In this document: positions 11,827 to 24,252 of the stretch, piece after piece
Layout of the letters: each line of letters begins with the position of its first letter
Numbering within the stretch: position 1 is the first letter of the stretch
Origin: Marisa cornuarietis
Taxonomy: Eukaryota; Mollusca; Gastropoda; Architaenioglossa; Ampullariidae
Assembly: GCA_004794655.1 (NCBI GenBank)
Contig: SMMW01000145.1
Coordinates: forward strand, 1,785,501 to 1,849,500
Reading direction: 5' to 3'
Length of the DNA stretch: 64,000 bases
Made by a program: the position numbers and the translations under genes
Notes under the pieces: generated by a model
What the model was told of the DNA's origin: nothing
What the model saw: only the letters and a program-made list of their open reading frames with translations
Databases searched by the model: none

Positions 11827-12046
11827 TACAGGCAATCAGTCAGTCAGTCAGTCAGTCGTCCGTTGCCTGGCACCTGGCGTTGGGGGGGGGGGGCACATGG
11901 ATAGACGCGGCAGCTGGCAGGGGCCGCCACTCTTGTCTATTGTGGGCGATAGTCAGCAGGTCCTGTACAGGACGACCAGTCCAGTCTTTGATGTTCGTAA
12001 GCCAGTTCTTTCTCTGACCACCGCGGCGTCGGCCACCCTGTGGCAA
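11827..12046 (-). mobile_element. LINE 3' end fragment (non-LTR reverse transcriptase C-terminus)
   Basis: The minus strand encodes QGGRRRGGQRKNWLTNIKDW and TGRPVQDLLTIAHNRQEW, then ends in a GACT repeat. The same peptide ends the plus-strand LINE at about 30360-30463. It is a 5'-truncated copy of that family. Confidence 0.8.
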
Positions 12047-12052
12047 TACCAT

Positions 12053-12480
12053 ACCAAGGTTGGTTCTTGGGGGACGGGGCCGTATGTTTTATTGTGGTTG
12101 TCGCCCCTAGTTTTAGTTGGGCTTGGGACTAGGGTCGTTTATGGTAGGATGGACCTGGCGCAGGGGGTTAGGTCGGAAGGAGGGACGGCCGTTATCACAA
12201 CAAGGGACCGCTCTGAGAAGAAAGACCGGTCGTGGCCGAAGGCCAAGAACCAAAGGTTAATTGAAAGAGTAGTATTCTTCGCAGAGGACAATGACGGTCG
12301 TTTCCTTGCTACCGACTGGTCGTCGGCGCTGAGCGACGAAGCTAGACAGGTGTCGCGACATCATGGCTCTTTTGAAGACTGACCGTGAGAAGATGGTTTG
12401 GGTAGGTACCTTGAGTATTTTAGTCACGGAATTATATAGATGGAAGAGCAGCTTGGTCGTCTGCACCGAAAAGTGTGAAA
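12053..12480. other. non-coding between LINE fragment and THAP element
   Basis: A 189-codon plus frame crosses this stretch, but its first part is antisense to the LINE fragment and the rest matches nothing I know. Confidence 0.4.
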
Positions 12481-12533
12481 ACCGGCCATGTTCGCGCATG
12501 TGGTTCTAGCAACTTCCGGCTCAACCTTCGAGG

Positions 12534-12807
12534 ATGGGAGAATCGAGCACCTTGAGTTATTCACTTGCAAAAATAAAAAGTTCTTGCGGACGTTGCGGTG
12601 CAAATTGTTGTGTACCATTGTGCACTACCAACAATGCCAGATGCCGGGGTTTAAGTTTCATGCGTTTGCCTCGGCTTGGCGTGAGTGTGGAACAAGATGA
12701 GTGGAGAAGGCGCCTCGAGCACGCCATAAGCAGATGTGATACTTCGTTTAATCCTGACAAAGCGACTATTTGCAGTCGCCACTTCGAGGAAGACTGCATC
12801 AAGCACG
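12534..12807 (+). CDS. THAP zinc-finger exon of the transposase remnant
   Basis: The exon is open and could be translated by itself: zinc ligands in CCVPLC and in ICSRHF, with the conserved tryptophan between. The donor at 12808 (G/GTAGGT) is phase 1 and fits the acceptor before 13299. Confidence 0.7.
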
Positions 12808-14915
12808 GTAGGTTAATGCATTTTATAAACACTTTTTCCCATTTACATTTCAGAATATTTAGTTGCAATGCATGTGTGTGTGGTTGTGAGTGAGAGAGAA
12901 AGACCAGCAACACTGTATTTCGCTGATCACTTTCGCTTGAAACTGAGGGACCATGCAAAAACGATTAGTTTTTTAAAATGAATACAAGGGAAGGCAGATA
13001 ATGTGAACATTCAACACAGCAGTACTTTCATCTTTATCACACAGTATCTGTCTGCAAACACTGTATCATTTTAGTTAAGCTTGCTCTTGAATTTTCTTAT
13101 TATTATGCATGCAATGGAGTCTGTCATATCCTTTAATCTGGCATCTAATATTGCTAGCTTGCTTGAGCCTTCAGTCAATGTGGCCAATGGATAATAAATA
13201 GTAATTACTCAATCATTATGGACAAGTGTGCACTAATAGATGCATGGTGGTTTACGTTAATACTTGCTATTATTTATTATTTTCTCTGTTGTTGTCAGCT
13301 GGTGGAAAACGTTCATTGGTACCAGGCAGCCTGCCAAACTTACTAATGCCACTAAGAAGTGTAGAAACTCCAAAGTCTAAACTTAGGAAACCTCCAGTCA
13401 GTAGAAACCAAGATTTAGCATGAGAAGTTTTAGGTGTGGGGATGGAGGAGGGGCAAGAAATAATGTGTTTCAGGAGTCTCTGTTTACAGCCAATTCTAAT
13501 TTTATTTTTTTTCTGGGGTAATCATAAAGCGGCTGGAAAACCATTCAGTATGCTCCAGCTTGAATATGTTAAAAATAATAATTATAATTACTGTATTGTG
13601 TGTAAGTGTTGTCTATGTATATCATAAAACGCCTGTTGTTTAAAGGTTCTTTAAAATATGCCTATATAGGCAGACATTTTACTATTCAGTTGTGACTACC
13701 ATCTAGACATGTAGATAATAATAAGGAATTGTTCATATGAAAGATAGGCAATCATAGCATTCAAGTGTGCAGGTCAAAAGACTGTTTAAGGGCTTTCTTT
13801 CTTATTTATTCTGCAATTATTTGTAAATTTTGAAATTCTTCACTTTTCTTTCAGACAGAGAGACCACCTTCACAGCTGCCAAAGACTGTGGCATATTAAA
13901 CCTTCAGTGAAGTGCAAAAAGCAGCTGAACAACTACCTCTCCCATGGATCCAAATCAGCAACATGGAGCAAGAGATTGTGGTGGCCACTGTAGAGGATAG
14001 CATGCTGAAGTTCAAAGTGAGCATAAAGGCAGACTTTGTGACCACAGTTCAAGTGTATGGTTTTTCAGCACCAAATGAGACTGTAAACATTGAAAATTTG
14101 AAGCTTAACACTTTTCTCACAAACCTGAGCTGCAAATGTGTATGCAAAGGTGTGATCAGTGAATCATTGCAGGAATTTTCTGCCTTACCGAGAAATGACC
14201 AAAACCAACTGTATTTCAGACACATCATATGCAAGTCAGTAGGCACACACACATCCACAGTTAGATCCAAATGCTGTGTGTTGTTGAAAAAAAATTGACA
14301 AATATGTGAACCTTGTCAGTATGTTGAGAGACTGCTCAGAATGAAAGAAGAAAGAGCAATAGCCAGCAAGTCAAGTTGCATCAAGACCAACCATTCTCTT
14401 AATCTTCCCAGAAAAAAAAGATATTGTATGAAGGAGATATGAAGAAAAAACCAGATCTTGTCCCATATACAAATGTTAATGACAAACGTTTAGAGTTTTT
14501 GGAGGATGTTTTGTCATAATTGCAGCAGTGGAAAATATCTGTCAACACGCGCCCTGGTAATATTTCTAGCTCTGGCCGCAAGAAAATGTTTATTTCTCAA
14601 CAGACCTACAATGGCATAATAATGACAGTTAAAGCATGTACTGGGGCAACAAAATACCTGCTAAGCAATGGTGTCGACTTTGTTCTCAGTAATAAATTTT
14701 GTCAAGGTCCTCTGGAAGAGCATTTTGGGAGGCACAGAAGCATAGGCCGAACAGCAGAGAACCCCAATCTCCTTCAGTTTGGATACCAGGAGTCTAACCT
14801 ACGACTGCAGAGGAATTCGGCTCTGATTATTCAGCCAAGAAGAAATATTAGGAATGCTGAGAAGATACCTGTAACTATCACCACAAGCCCCATTAAGAAA
14901 AAGCCTAGAAAATGA
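12534..14915 (+). pseudogene. THAP-domain P-element-type transposase, internally deleted
   Basis: The first exon (12534-12807) encodes a THAP zinc finger: CCVPLC, GLSFMRLP, an EW pair and ICSRHF (the C2CH pattern), ending at a strong donor GTAGGT. The second exon (13299-13423) encodes GGKRSLVPGSLPNL, typical of the segment after THAP in these genes. Decayed middle pieces follow (13855-14298, with a CxxC near YVERLLRMKEERA just downstream). A final frame (14520-14915) has LSNKFCQGPLEEHFGRHRSI and NPNLLQFGY, as in the C-terminus of P-element/THAP9-type transposases. The catalytic core between these parts is missing and several stops interrupt the frame, so this is a non-autonomous remnant. No terminal inverted repeats were identified. 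Confidence 0.75.
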
Positions 14916-15110
14916 AATGTCTCTGAATTTTCCATGCACCTTTTGAACACAAGTTCTCTTTATGTAACAACAAACTTATCAGTTATCCCAACAACTCTTA
15001 TGACCAATCACTGCTCCAACAACTAGTTTGGGGTCATGTAAATCACTTTAAAAACAATTTGTTTTGTCATTGCTGCATGGTTATTCATAACAGTCTATCA
15101 TCTTCTGTTT

Positions 15111-15116
15111 AATAAA
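15111..15116 (+). terminator. polyadenylation signal AATAAA
   Basis: A canonical hexamer about 195 nt past the last stop of the THAP transposase remnant. Confidence 0.4.
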
Positions 15117-17470
15117 AGATTGTGCCCCAGTGCTACGGTCATTAATTTACAAACAAATGTTGTTGTTTTTTTTGAGAGCCTTGTTGTTGATCGAGCCAAG
15201 TTGTGAAGAAAACATATTCAGACTCATTTATGGTTACTTATGATACTGTTTAGATACTGCTCTACCCCAGCTTGTTATTTGAACAGTTAATAGTGTTTAG
15301 AATAGAGCTGTACAACAGCCTAAAATGTTTCCTTAAACATAAAATTGTATCAAGATAAGTGTAAAATACTTCACATGCCTTTACATTTTACAAGCATTAT
15401 CTTATGCAAAGGTATGTGGAATATGTGTCAAAAATTTTCTCCAACATGCATATCTTTATCTTTCTACCAAAAAAAGTGCAAATAGGTTTAAACTGATCAA
15501 ACACAAACACCTTCAACTGTTTCTAAAAATGATCTTGCACCATTGAAGCGTGAAAAAGGCAGGCAGCACTATCACAGAGTTAAATAACACTGTGGCATTA
15601 TCAACTTAACAAGTCATTCACATGTATCTGAACAATTAACTCTTGCACATAAGGAAATGCATGCACACAGTTTCCTCCGCAGTATAGGTCAGAATCCATA
15701 TGCTTATACATTAAATTACAAAGCTATGATTAAGTTCATTTATCATTTGTTAAGGCATGTGAAATGTTTGTCCAACATTTTCTGCAATATGCATATTTTT
15801 ATCTTTCAACCACAAAATCAAGTATAGTAAACATTTTAACTATATTACATCAACATACACTGCACTAAAGAGCCATAATGAGATAGTCACCAACTGTAGC
15901 ATAATTTTTAAACACAAACTGTTAAGTGAGCAATCCTCAAGTATATCGATTGTGCAGTGAATCTGCGTCAGTTTGTCAGTTTATCAACAAAGCTGACAGG
16001 CTGGGAAAAAAGAGGATAAAACACTTCCTCCTATCTCCACTAAAGCCCTATAATTATATGCTAACATGTATGCAATCGGTTTGAGGAAGGTGTTACATCA
16101 TGTAAGGACTGCTTTAAGATTTTGTAAAGTCGTGCAATTAAAAACAGATCCCTCTAATTCACCGAGTCATTTTATGTGTCGTAAGTACACACGTGCATTC
16201 AACAAAGCTTCCTGTGATCAGTGCCTGTTTGTTATCATTGCTAAAAGCAGACTACTTTTATACAAACATTTATAGCTCTGGGCACCACATCTAAATAACA
16301 AAAGTAAAAATCTTCATTTTAATTGCTTGTACCCACAAGAGTTGTGTCGATGTCAAGTGTCGACTGCTAAACCGGAAGAAGGCGTAACGAATTACTGATC
16401 ACGTGACCAAAAGTCCTACTGCTCACATAGCGCAAAGAAGGCGCGGGCCGCGAGCTGCTACTCCATCTAATGTAACTCCGTGATTTTAGTCGAAGGTTGA
16501 TAGGTCAGAAGTAAGCAGATTGGTTTAGATGGGTCACGTGGTTTAGTAACATTAGGCTTGGACAGAGTTGTGTTCGAAGCCTTTCCTCAATTTTCAGCAG
16601 AGACGTCGCACTCTGAGTGATCCTTAGGCACATGCAGCAAGTCTGAGAAAGGAGGACCCGTTCTGTTAGGATGTACAACATCACTACTTGCTGGTACTTG
16701 TGGTCTGGGTTGTAGAGAGAGAGAGAGAGAGAGAGGAGAGTGTTGGATAATCAAGAGATTGGGTTCGCCGACGACGAGAGACCCGCTTGAACCGTCTGCT
16801 GAATCAACGGATTATCACCGCGGTTCGACTGTGCACCGCTGTTGTTCAGTACCTGGTGCAGTGGGACGCAGCAGCGGTAGAACGAACCATCCGTACCACC
16901 CGAGGAGATGGGGTGCTGTGGAAGTAAACGTGCATGTGGTGTATTCGAGGACCCAGAGCGGGTAGCAGAGGACACTGCTATTCTCCAGCGCGGGGCTAAG
17001 TGACCACGACTAGGAGCTGTACCAGAGCAGCAGTCTGAGAGTAGTTTTGCGGACGTTGGTCAGGGGCGGACTGTGTCCTCTGGTATGTATACCATATCCA
17101 TATGTTATCTTAGAAGCTATACACTTGCATATTGTACCAGCCTTTTGATTGGCCACTGCGTAGGCATTGAGTAGTATTGTATAAGCTGATGTCTATGTGT
17201 TCAAATTAACCTTACCTTTTCTGATTGATTATAGTTTTATATGCTGTACGACTGTGTGTCGGTTTTGTTTGCACACGCGCGTGAACGCGATTACCAGTGT
17301 GTACGCGTGTGAACGTGAGAATTAGCGGGTGACTGGGTGTGAGAGGCCGAAAGTGGATGAGACGAGCCAACTGAATTCTCCTTTCCCCCTCAGGCTGATT
17401 AGACCAGCCCTTTCCCAGTTATAATTCTTCACATACAGATATAAAACTATTTTGATTTTGTTCGTTCCAG
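15117..17470. other. non-coding; includes a diverged 65 bp direct repeat and a (GA)n tract
   Basis: Copies at about 15409-15475 and 15754-15818 share the pattern CATGCATATCTTTATCTTTC. A (GA)n tract lies at 16713-16735. No gene seen. Confidence 0.45.
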
Positions 17471-17503
17471 TTACTTGCAAATTCTTACAACGCCTCAGTT
17501 GTC

Positions 17504-18211
17504 ATGTATCATCACAAGTCTGGAGCGCAAAAGAGAAAAGAAAGGGCAGCACGAGAAAAAAGCAAAGTTACACGTCAGTCAAAGAAGGCTACAGAGTGTA
17601 GGCTTCACCTCTAGAGTCACCGCTACGTCTAGTAACTGTAATCAGTCCAGTGATGACTGTGACCAAGCAGGCGAAGCAGCAGCAAAATCCACTGATGTTA
17701 ATCAGGAAGCTGGAAACAGCGACTGTCTACCAGAACTCGCTTGTTCAGTAATTAAAGATGACATAATGACTTGTCCTACTGTCAGAGGGGCACAAAGACG
17801 AGGGAAACTCTCCTAACGGAGACGACATCGACTCGTCTTTTTTGATGTCGGACTACTAGAGACAGAAACGACTTCTGCCTATCATATTGAAGAAGCTATT
17901 CGACTAGGTCCCGCAAATTTACCAGCAAGTTTTCCGGATAATTCTTCGGGACGCTCATTTCCAGTTTCGCTGCTTCAAATTAACTTGAAAAATGGCGAAA
18001 CTGTAGGACGTGACTGGCTAGTTTGGAGTAAAGGTAAACAAGCATTGTTTTGTTTTCCCTGTTTTACACCTGTTGCGGTCAACGATGTGCCAAGATCGGT
18101 TAAGCAGCTTAGGAGTCCTGGCAGTGAGTGTCGGCTCGCAAGAACAATCGACTTCGATTGTATTATCGAACTTTTTGCGAGTCGAAAAGCCCGCAAAGCA
18201 CCGCTGGTGTA
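17504..18211 (+). pseudogene. hAT-type transposase remnant (ZMYM1-like N-terminus)
   Basis: It starts MYHHKSGAQKRKERAAREK, the basic start common in hAT-derived zinc-finger MYM-type proteins. The frame then shifts. In a later frame it has GETVGRDWLVWSKGKQALFC followed by FPCF, which resembles the TTF-type zinc finger found just before the transposase domain. At least two frameshifts separate these parts and no DDE core was found after 18230. Family call from motif shape only. Confidence 0.55.
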
Positions 18212-18311
18212 ATTTGAAGGCAGTGGGTGCACCCGGTATTGTATGGACCTCTATAAGCACCACTGGTGTAATTTGAAGGCAGTGGGTGCACCCGGTATTG
18301 TATGAACCTCT
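18203..18311. repeat. 53 bp tandem duplication (two copies)
   Basis: Two copies of a unit containing GTGTAATTTGAAGGCAGTGG and CACCCGGTATTGTATG differ by one or two bases. It overlaps the end of the hAT remnant. Confidence 0.85.
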
Positions 18312-21300
18312 ATTACTCGAGCGGACACTGTTGTGTTTGTGTAATGCCCGACACCGTTCCTTGTATACACGGCGAATAGCTATCTTTATCACACCTGCAA
18401 TAGGCTGTTGGAAATGATTGTTGTCCTGTCTTTAGGCTCTAGCCGTTATTCTAATCTGTCGAGGTTTTGACATCGCTCCTGACCTAACAGTCCTTACTCG
18501 GGTTTTTTTTCAATGGAGCGGGGTGCTACAAGTCTAATCCTTTTACATAATTTTTCCTCAGTTACTAACCACTCACGTGTAAACAACTTTATGTTCAAGT
18601 GGTGATGTAGATAATAGTTCACTTGTCCTAATGTTTGCAGTCTATATTTCGTTACTGAATGAAATGTAGATATTGACAATCGAATTGTAAACATATTATT
18701 ATATACTGGGAAAATAATTTACGATTACAATCACAAGGGGCCCGGAGAGGTCGTCTGTCCCGGGGCCCGGGCTGGCTCTCGGAAGCACCACTGGTGCTTA
18801 AGAACAAGAATGAGACATGGACAACATATGAGGGACAGAAGAACAAGCAAGCAACATAAGACCGACTGATGGATAAACAACAGTACTGATGACGAATAAA
18901 AGACAAATATAAAAATGTAAAGAGGAACCAAGGATCAAGGACTGAGACTATCGTGATTTTGCAAAGAAAGGTGTGCAGGAAAGTAGCCATTCCTGGAAAG
19001 GGAGGGGGGAGAGGGTGACAAAGGATGACTCGACCGTTAGACGAAACGACTTAGTCGAACCGACCCTAGTCGAACTGACCCTAGCCCTAACCCATAGCCT
19101 GTTGTATAATGACAATGACAATGACAATGACAATGACAATGACAATGATCGACTTTATTAGTTCCTAGTGTGCATATAACACCACTGACAATTCTTCTGT
19201 GGTTTACCAGGTGGACTGCAGATGGCACAAACGACTTCAGGTGCATATTGTTTCTACCTACAGGTATAGCTTATACTATTTACCTAAACTTACTAACACA
19301 AACTCTCCCGCCAGCATATGTTCCTGACTATTTGTTGATCACAAAAGGAAGCTAAATTCCTCTGTTTGATACCAATTATCTTGAAACAGATGTCGACAAT
19401 ATTGTTCAGACTATTTCTGCCATAGGCAGACTGTGGAACCAGCATACAAATAAAAAAGACAATTGTTTTATGGAAAGCCGATGATCTTGATGACAATCTT
19501 GACGAGCCTCGTCAAAGAAGCCTTAACTTTGATGAGCAGAACCTCGAGTCACACTGACATATTAAATGTTAATCTTTCTATCAGACTGAACTACACTGAT
19601 TTAACTACTGGGCCACTGACATCGAAATTCCTCCATAACGATTTTCCGTTCATTGTTTGTTCAGCGCAATGGGGTAAAGGAGAAGAGGGGGTCAGCAGGT
19701 TAGTTACTCAGCTGCCTGTACCGAAACATAGGAACATAAAGTGGTGAGTGCAAATCACGGTTGTATTATTAACTGTGGCAAAGGTACATTTTAAAAAAAG
19801 GTAGAAGAAAACTTAGTATTACCGGCTTTTCAGGCAATACAAACTCGCAAGACAAAAAATGTGGTTGCAAGCGATAAGACAAGAGCAGTTCCTGCTGACA
19901 TCACACACAGCGGCTGACATTTCCTATCAGGATTTAAGATAAACGACCCGTGTTTACTCGGCGAGATTCCAAAATTACATCGAGTATACAGTCCAGGAGG
20001 CCAGTGGTGAACCTGTGTGAAGTATCCAGAGAATCTATGATATTTCTTTATTTCTTGCCAAATACAGTGCACATTTCTAAGCGAGTGCAATTACAAATAA
20101 AACAAAAACCATTGTTGACATTCGTTGACGTTGAACAGTCCCTCATAAGACGAGATAATTGTAGTGATTACTAAAATCCTTCTGATAAAAAACTTCTCTC
20201 TCCCACAGAAACATGAACGCAGACGGTCTCGAAGAAGACTTGAGTGGATTCTGTTAGGTTTCTACCAGAACTTTAGGTTCTCCCCCCTCAGGTGAGTTAG
20301 TGAAATACGCGGCACCCCGGGTATTTAGCCGGACAGTGTGCTCATCAATAGAAAGTCGGCAGGTAGATATAATAGCAGTAGACCTGCCCCGCAGTATGAG
20401 TAATTGCTCTTGTGAATACGGACTCATAGGTTATCATAATGTATAACAAAAATAAAACACGTGTGCTGTCATTTTGATCGACCTGATTGGTTGCTATGTC
20501 TGGTGTGGTCTACATGCTTCACATGTCAGTAGAAAGAAAAACACTTCTGAGCTGTAGCACAACGATACAGGTATGCAGATCTCAACCTGCTTCTCTCTCC
20601 CCTTATCTCGTTTATTGTCGATGGAACAGTTTCTGGCCAGAAGATGAAAGGGGAAGGGACATACCTGGTAACATATCTCCGACGTTTGTAATAATTCTGT
20701 ACTTCAGTGGCAGCAATGTACTGTCATCTACGACAGATTTTATTGATGTAACGTGTGTATATATATTTGAACTTATTTTGGATGTGTTTGTGTTAGTCCC
20801 AGGTACTCCCACTCTTTGTAAAAGCAGTGAACTTGTGAGTCACGAGTTGTTACGAGCCATAGATGATCAGGAAAACATTTGTTCCACTAAGAACACTACA
20901 GCCGGCGATAACCGTTGACCTCGCCATGCGGGAGGGTTTCAGGTAATGCGAGTCACATTTTAAAATAAAGCAGAGAAAGAAGGCGTTTTCCTCCCTAGCT
21001 TGTGTATTAGTCACCATGTCGCTTTCAAGGAGTGTCACGATCAGACTGATAAGAAGAAAATATTTAAATAATGATCTTCCTACTAAACACAGGATCTTTG
21101 TGTAGTTAAGCCGGTATAACAACATCCTACAACGAGTTTGTGAAAAAACTGCGACTACGTCGTGTGTCGGTAAACCAATGAGATTCCGTCTCTATGTCGA
21201 GGAAAGTAAAGACACCTGAGACATGAGTTAACTTATGCCAGAGGATGGACTGCCTGGTGTGATCTAAGATCCGGTATGTAACTAGAACATTTCTTGCACC

Positions 21301-22799
21301 ACATAATCTTTAAACTAGTATAGACAGTTAGGTAATTTCCTTGAGGCTAAATTGCATGAATACAAACTTGTGTGACTGTAAATAGCAGGAATGTTGAAGA
21401 CTGTGTTGGTGGATCACCACAACTACTAGCTTGCTGAATGACGAGACATCATGTCTTCCAATAGGGACCTGTGGCGCAACAACACGGGAGGACGAGGGCA
21501 GTTTACTACACGACAGTCCGTTAAGTTTTGTGTGTTGACAGCAACCTGCCTTTCTCGTTCCCCCCACCTCAATCAAAAAAGAAAACAAAAAAACAGAAAG
21601 AAACATTGATGACGATCCTCCCTGGAGTACGGAATCACGAGTACGTCGTCCGTCACCCGCCGTCTTCAGGCTTGAGTAGATACGGGAACTGCTCCCCTGA
21701 GAAGCTGATAGAAACTGACAAATATTCAGCAAATTTTATTTGTAAGATCTATGAAATATGAATGTGGAAAATCTAGAAAATTCATTATGTGTTATATAGA
21801 TATCTAGCTCATTTTCTCACCTCTGAAAGTAAGCTTCTAATACGGTAACAGACCGTACCGTGAAGAGACAACCTCAGAATCTGGGACAAGCCTTCTTGAA
21901 ATCTCCACCTACGAACTGCACAGGCGACCGACGCTCCCTGTGCTTCCTGCCTTAAATGAGCTGTGAGCATTGCTAGGCGGAGCTCATCCCTCTCCTAGCG
22001 CCCAGTGTCTTCAACGAGACTACGTTCTTCGTCTGGTTGAAGGGGTCTCCTTAGGCACTGATGGAACTGCCATACGGGGTCGAGTTTGTCCCTGGGAAGG
22101 GGCGAGGGGGACTGATGGGGTTGTCCTAGGGCCGCTGTTTGGAATGGGTGGGCTCAAATCCCCATCCCCTCTGGGATGGTGAGGGTGAAGAAATGTCCGT
22201 CGGTATAGACTCGCCCAAGAGACATTGGTCCACCCCTTCGAACGGGCTTACCTCAAGAAACGTCCGAATTCCCTACACACCATATTGTACGTGTGTACTT
22301 CCTAAGACTCACCGTCCGCCTCCGCCACCGGCCGGACGATCAGTTTGGATCTCCTTGGGCCCAGCGACGACACCTCGTCAACCCGACGGTCTCACCACAC
22401 CGTTCATAAGATGTAGCGACGGGTGGTGTGTACAAAGAGCGGTAACAACGGTAACAATACGGTAACAACCACTCATAATAACAGTGCACAAGTCCACACC
22501 TTAACAATGCACCATATGACCATTCATATCAAAGACACATACACAAAGACACAACACATCTGTGTGGCAGCAAGACATCTCAGATATGTAACACATATGT
22601 AAGAGGACATAAAAACAACATGTGTAATATTGTCTCAAGACACTGATCTTTAATTAACTGACTAATCCTTTCCTCAACAACAATGCATCCGCTACAAGGT
22701 CGTAGGTCACAGTCCTCAGGCTGTTAGTCACTAATATCTATACAATAGGAACAAATAATAAATCCCCAGACACTGTGGACAGAACAACATCTCTGCTAG
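18312..22799. other. non-coding, no gene seen; (AATGAC)n at 19107-19149
   Basis: Some of this may be the decayed body of the hAT element, but I could not recognise its motifs. A G/C-rich block at 18735-18790 resembles one near 11020-11080. Open frames such as 20487-20918 have no recognisable domain. Confidence 0.4.
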
Positions 22800-23067
22800 C
22801 CTGGGGCCAGTTGCACAACACGTTTCTAAACCTTAAAACTGTTCTAAGGAAGCAAAATCTCTTCTCTGCCATTTAGATGCATTGCACAAGAACATGTAAA
22901 AAATTGTACTGACAGGACGGAAAGTCAAACTTAAACAACTTTACCTTACTTAAAGCAGTTTTAGTTTTAAACTAAAATTTTGGTGTGCACTTTAAACTAA
23001 TTATCTAAATAGAGTTAAGGCCTAAAAGTGTTTAAAATTATAAATGTTTTGTGCAACTGGCCCCAGG
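22800..23067. mobile_element. MITE-like element with 19 bp terminal inverted repeats
   Basis: It begins CCTGGGGCCAGTTGCACAA and ends with its exact reverse complement. The 268 bp interior is AT-rich and non-coding and is itself partly palindromic (TTTAAACTAA-type segments). A diverged half copy may lie at about 27268-27350. Confidence 0.8.
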
Positions 23068-23437
23068 TGGTCGCGCTTGGCTTGCTGTAGCCTGTAGCCA
23101 CTTAAAGACCAACCCAAATGGCTCGCGTTTCTTCCAGATATCGATACACATAGGCGATATAAAACTAACGTGTAAGTTTTACCCTCTAAAACTCATCCAT
23201 TAATTAGTTATCCGGTAACAAAGTACTCGGTTCGCACCTGCAATCAACGAGCGCCGTGACATTTCACGTTGGTGTACTACGTCACGTTACGTCACCAGTC
23301 ACAACACTGCCAGCAGTCAACACCAAACAGACGGAGAATGAGCGACATGTCACATTATTCGGACACTGAAAGTATACATTTGTTGTGAGAGGGTTATAGT
23401 TCTTTGGAGCCGGGGGGGGGGACCGATAAAGTCAAAC

Positions 23438-23529
23438 ATGTTGGATCCCAAGGGTTCCCCAGCATCCAGTATATCGGAGGCACAGGGCGAAAGCGATTGT
23501 GAAGAAGATTTACTTCACACGACCACGTG
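23438..23529 (+). other. possible upstream leader exon with a short reading frame
   Basis: An ATG opens 30 codons (start MLDPKGSPASS, acidic end) up to a strong donor GTG/GTAGGT. If joined to the acceptor TTTGCAG at 24077, the frame stops after ELKAACC, about 90 nt before the ATG at 24168. It would then be a short upstream frame in the leader of the helicase gene. This is inference from splice signals only. Confidence 0.3.
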
Positions 23530-24167
23530 GTAGGTACGATAGATATTTGTCTACGGGTGCAAGCAGTTTACTACTATCTGCCGGTACATATTGCCTCCAA
23601 GTGTTCAAAAAATAAAACTAACACCGAGACTGAACGTTCACGGCCATTGTATCTATTTTCAAGTTGATGTCTAAGTCCGCAGACTTTAATTATTTGTTTC
23701 GATCTGCCTGGTCCGGTGAGAATGACTTTCCTACAGTTGAAGGAGGCGGTTAAGGTTACTGATTTTATTAAAGCTGGGTGCTAGGTTTATAACTGCACGT
23801 AGATGTGTGCTGTCGGTTCACACAGCTGAAATTTCAGTGAAATAAAGAAAAAAAAACTTTCCATTTATTTGTAGAAAGGAGGTCTTTTCAAAAGTCTTCA
23901 CTCCCAAGTATTTTGATTTGCCATGTTTGAGAAATGTGTACAAGGTGTTAATCAGTTTAAAAAATATTGGTGTTGTCATTATATTTTGTGTTGTGATTTA
24001 TTGTATGGGAGGTCCTATTTTCTTCCTGACATGATAGAAAGCTTTACTTTGTGCAATCTCAATTCATCGCCTTTGCAGGGAGCTTAAGGCTGCTTGCTGC
24101 TAAACCAACATCAAACAATCTTTTAACAAAGCTAGTATTATGATCAGGTTACAGGTTCTACACAAAC

Positions 24168-24252
24168 ATGGGTCAGAGCCAGAGTAAGACTGAAAGGTGT
24201 CATGATGTTTATCTGAGTCTCACTGAGCAGCAGGCTGCCTGCCTTGATGCAG
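24168..24252 (+). CDS. exon 1: myristoylation-type start
   Basis: ATG in the context AAACATGG, 28 codons plus one base, donor CAG/GTAGGA. Gly2, Ser6 and Lys7 fit the N-myristoyltransferase consensus. Acceptor-like TTTGCAG at 24077 may start this exon with an untranslated leader. Confidence 0.75.

Noticed and set aside
11813..12382. 189-codon plus-strand frame
   Set aside because: The first third is antisense to a LINE fragment and the rest has no recognised domain.
20487..20918. 143-codon plus-strand frame
   Set aside because: No domain, no clear splice context, and base composition like the surrounding non-coding sequence.
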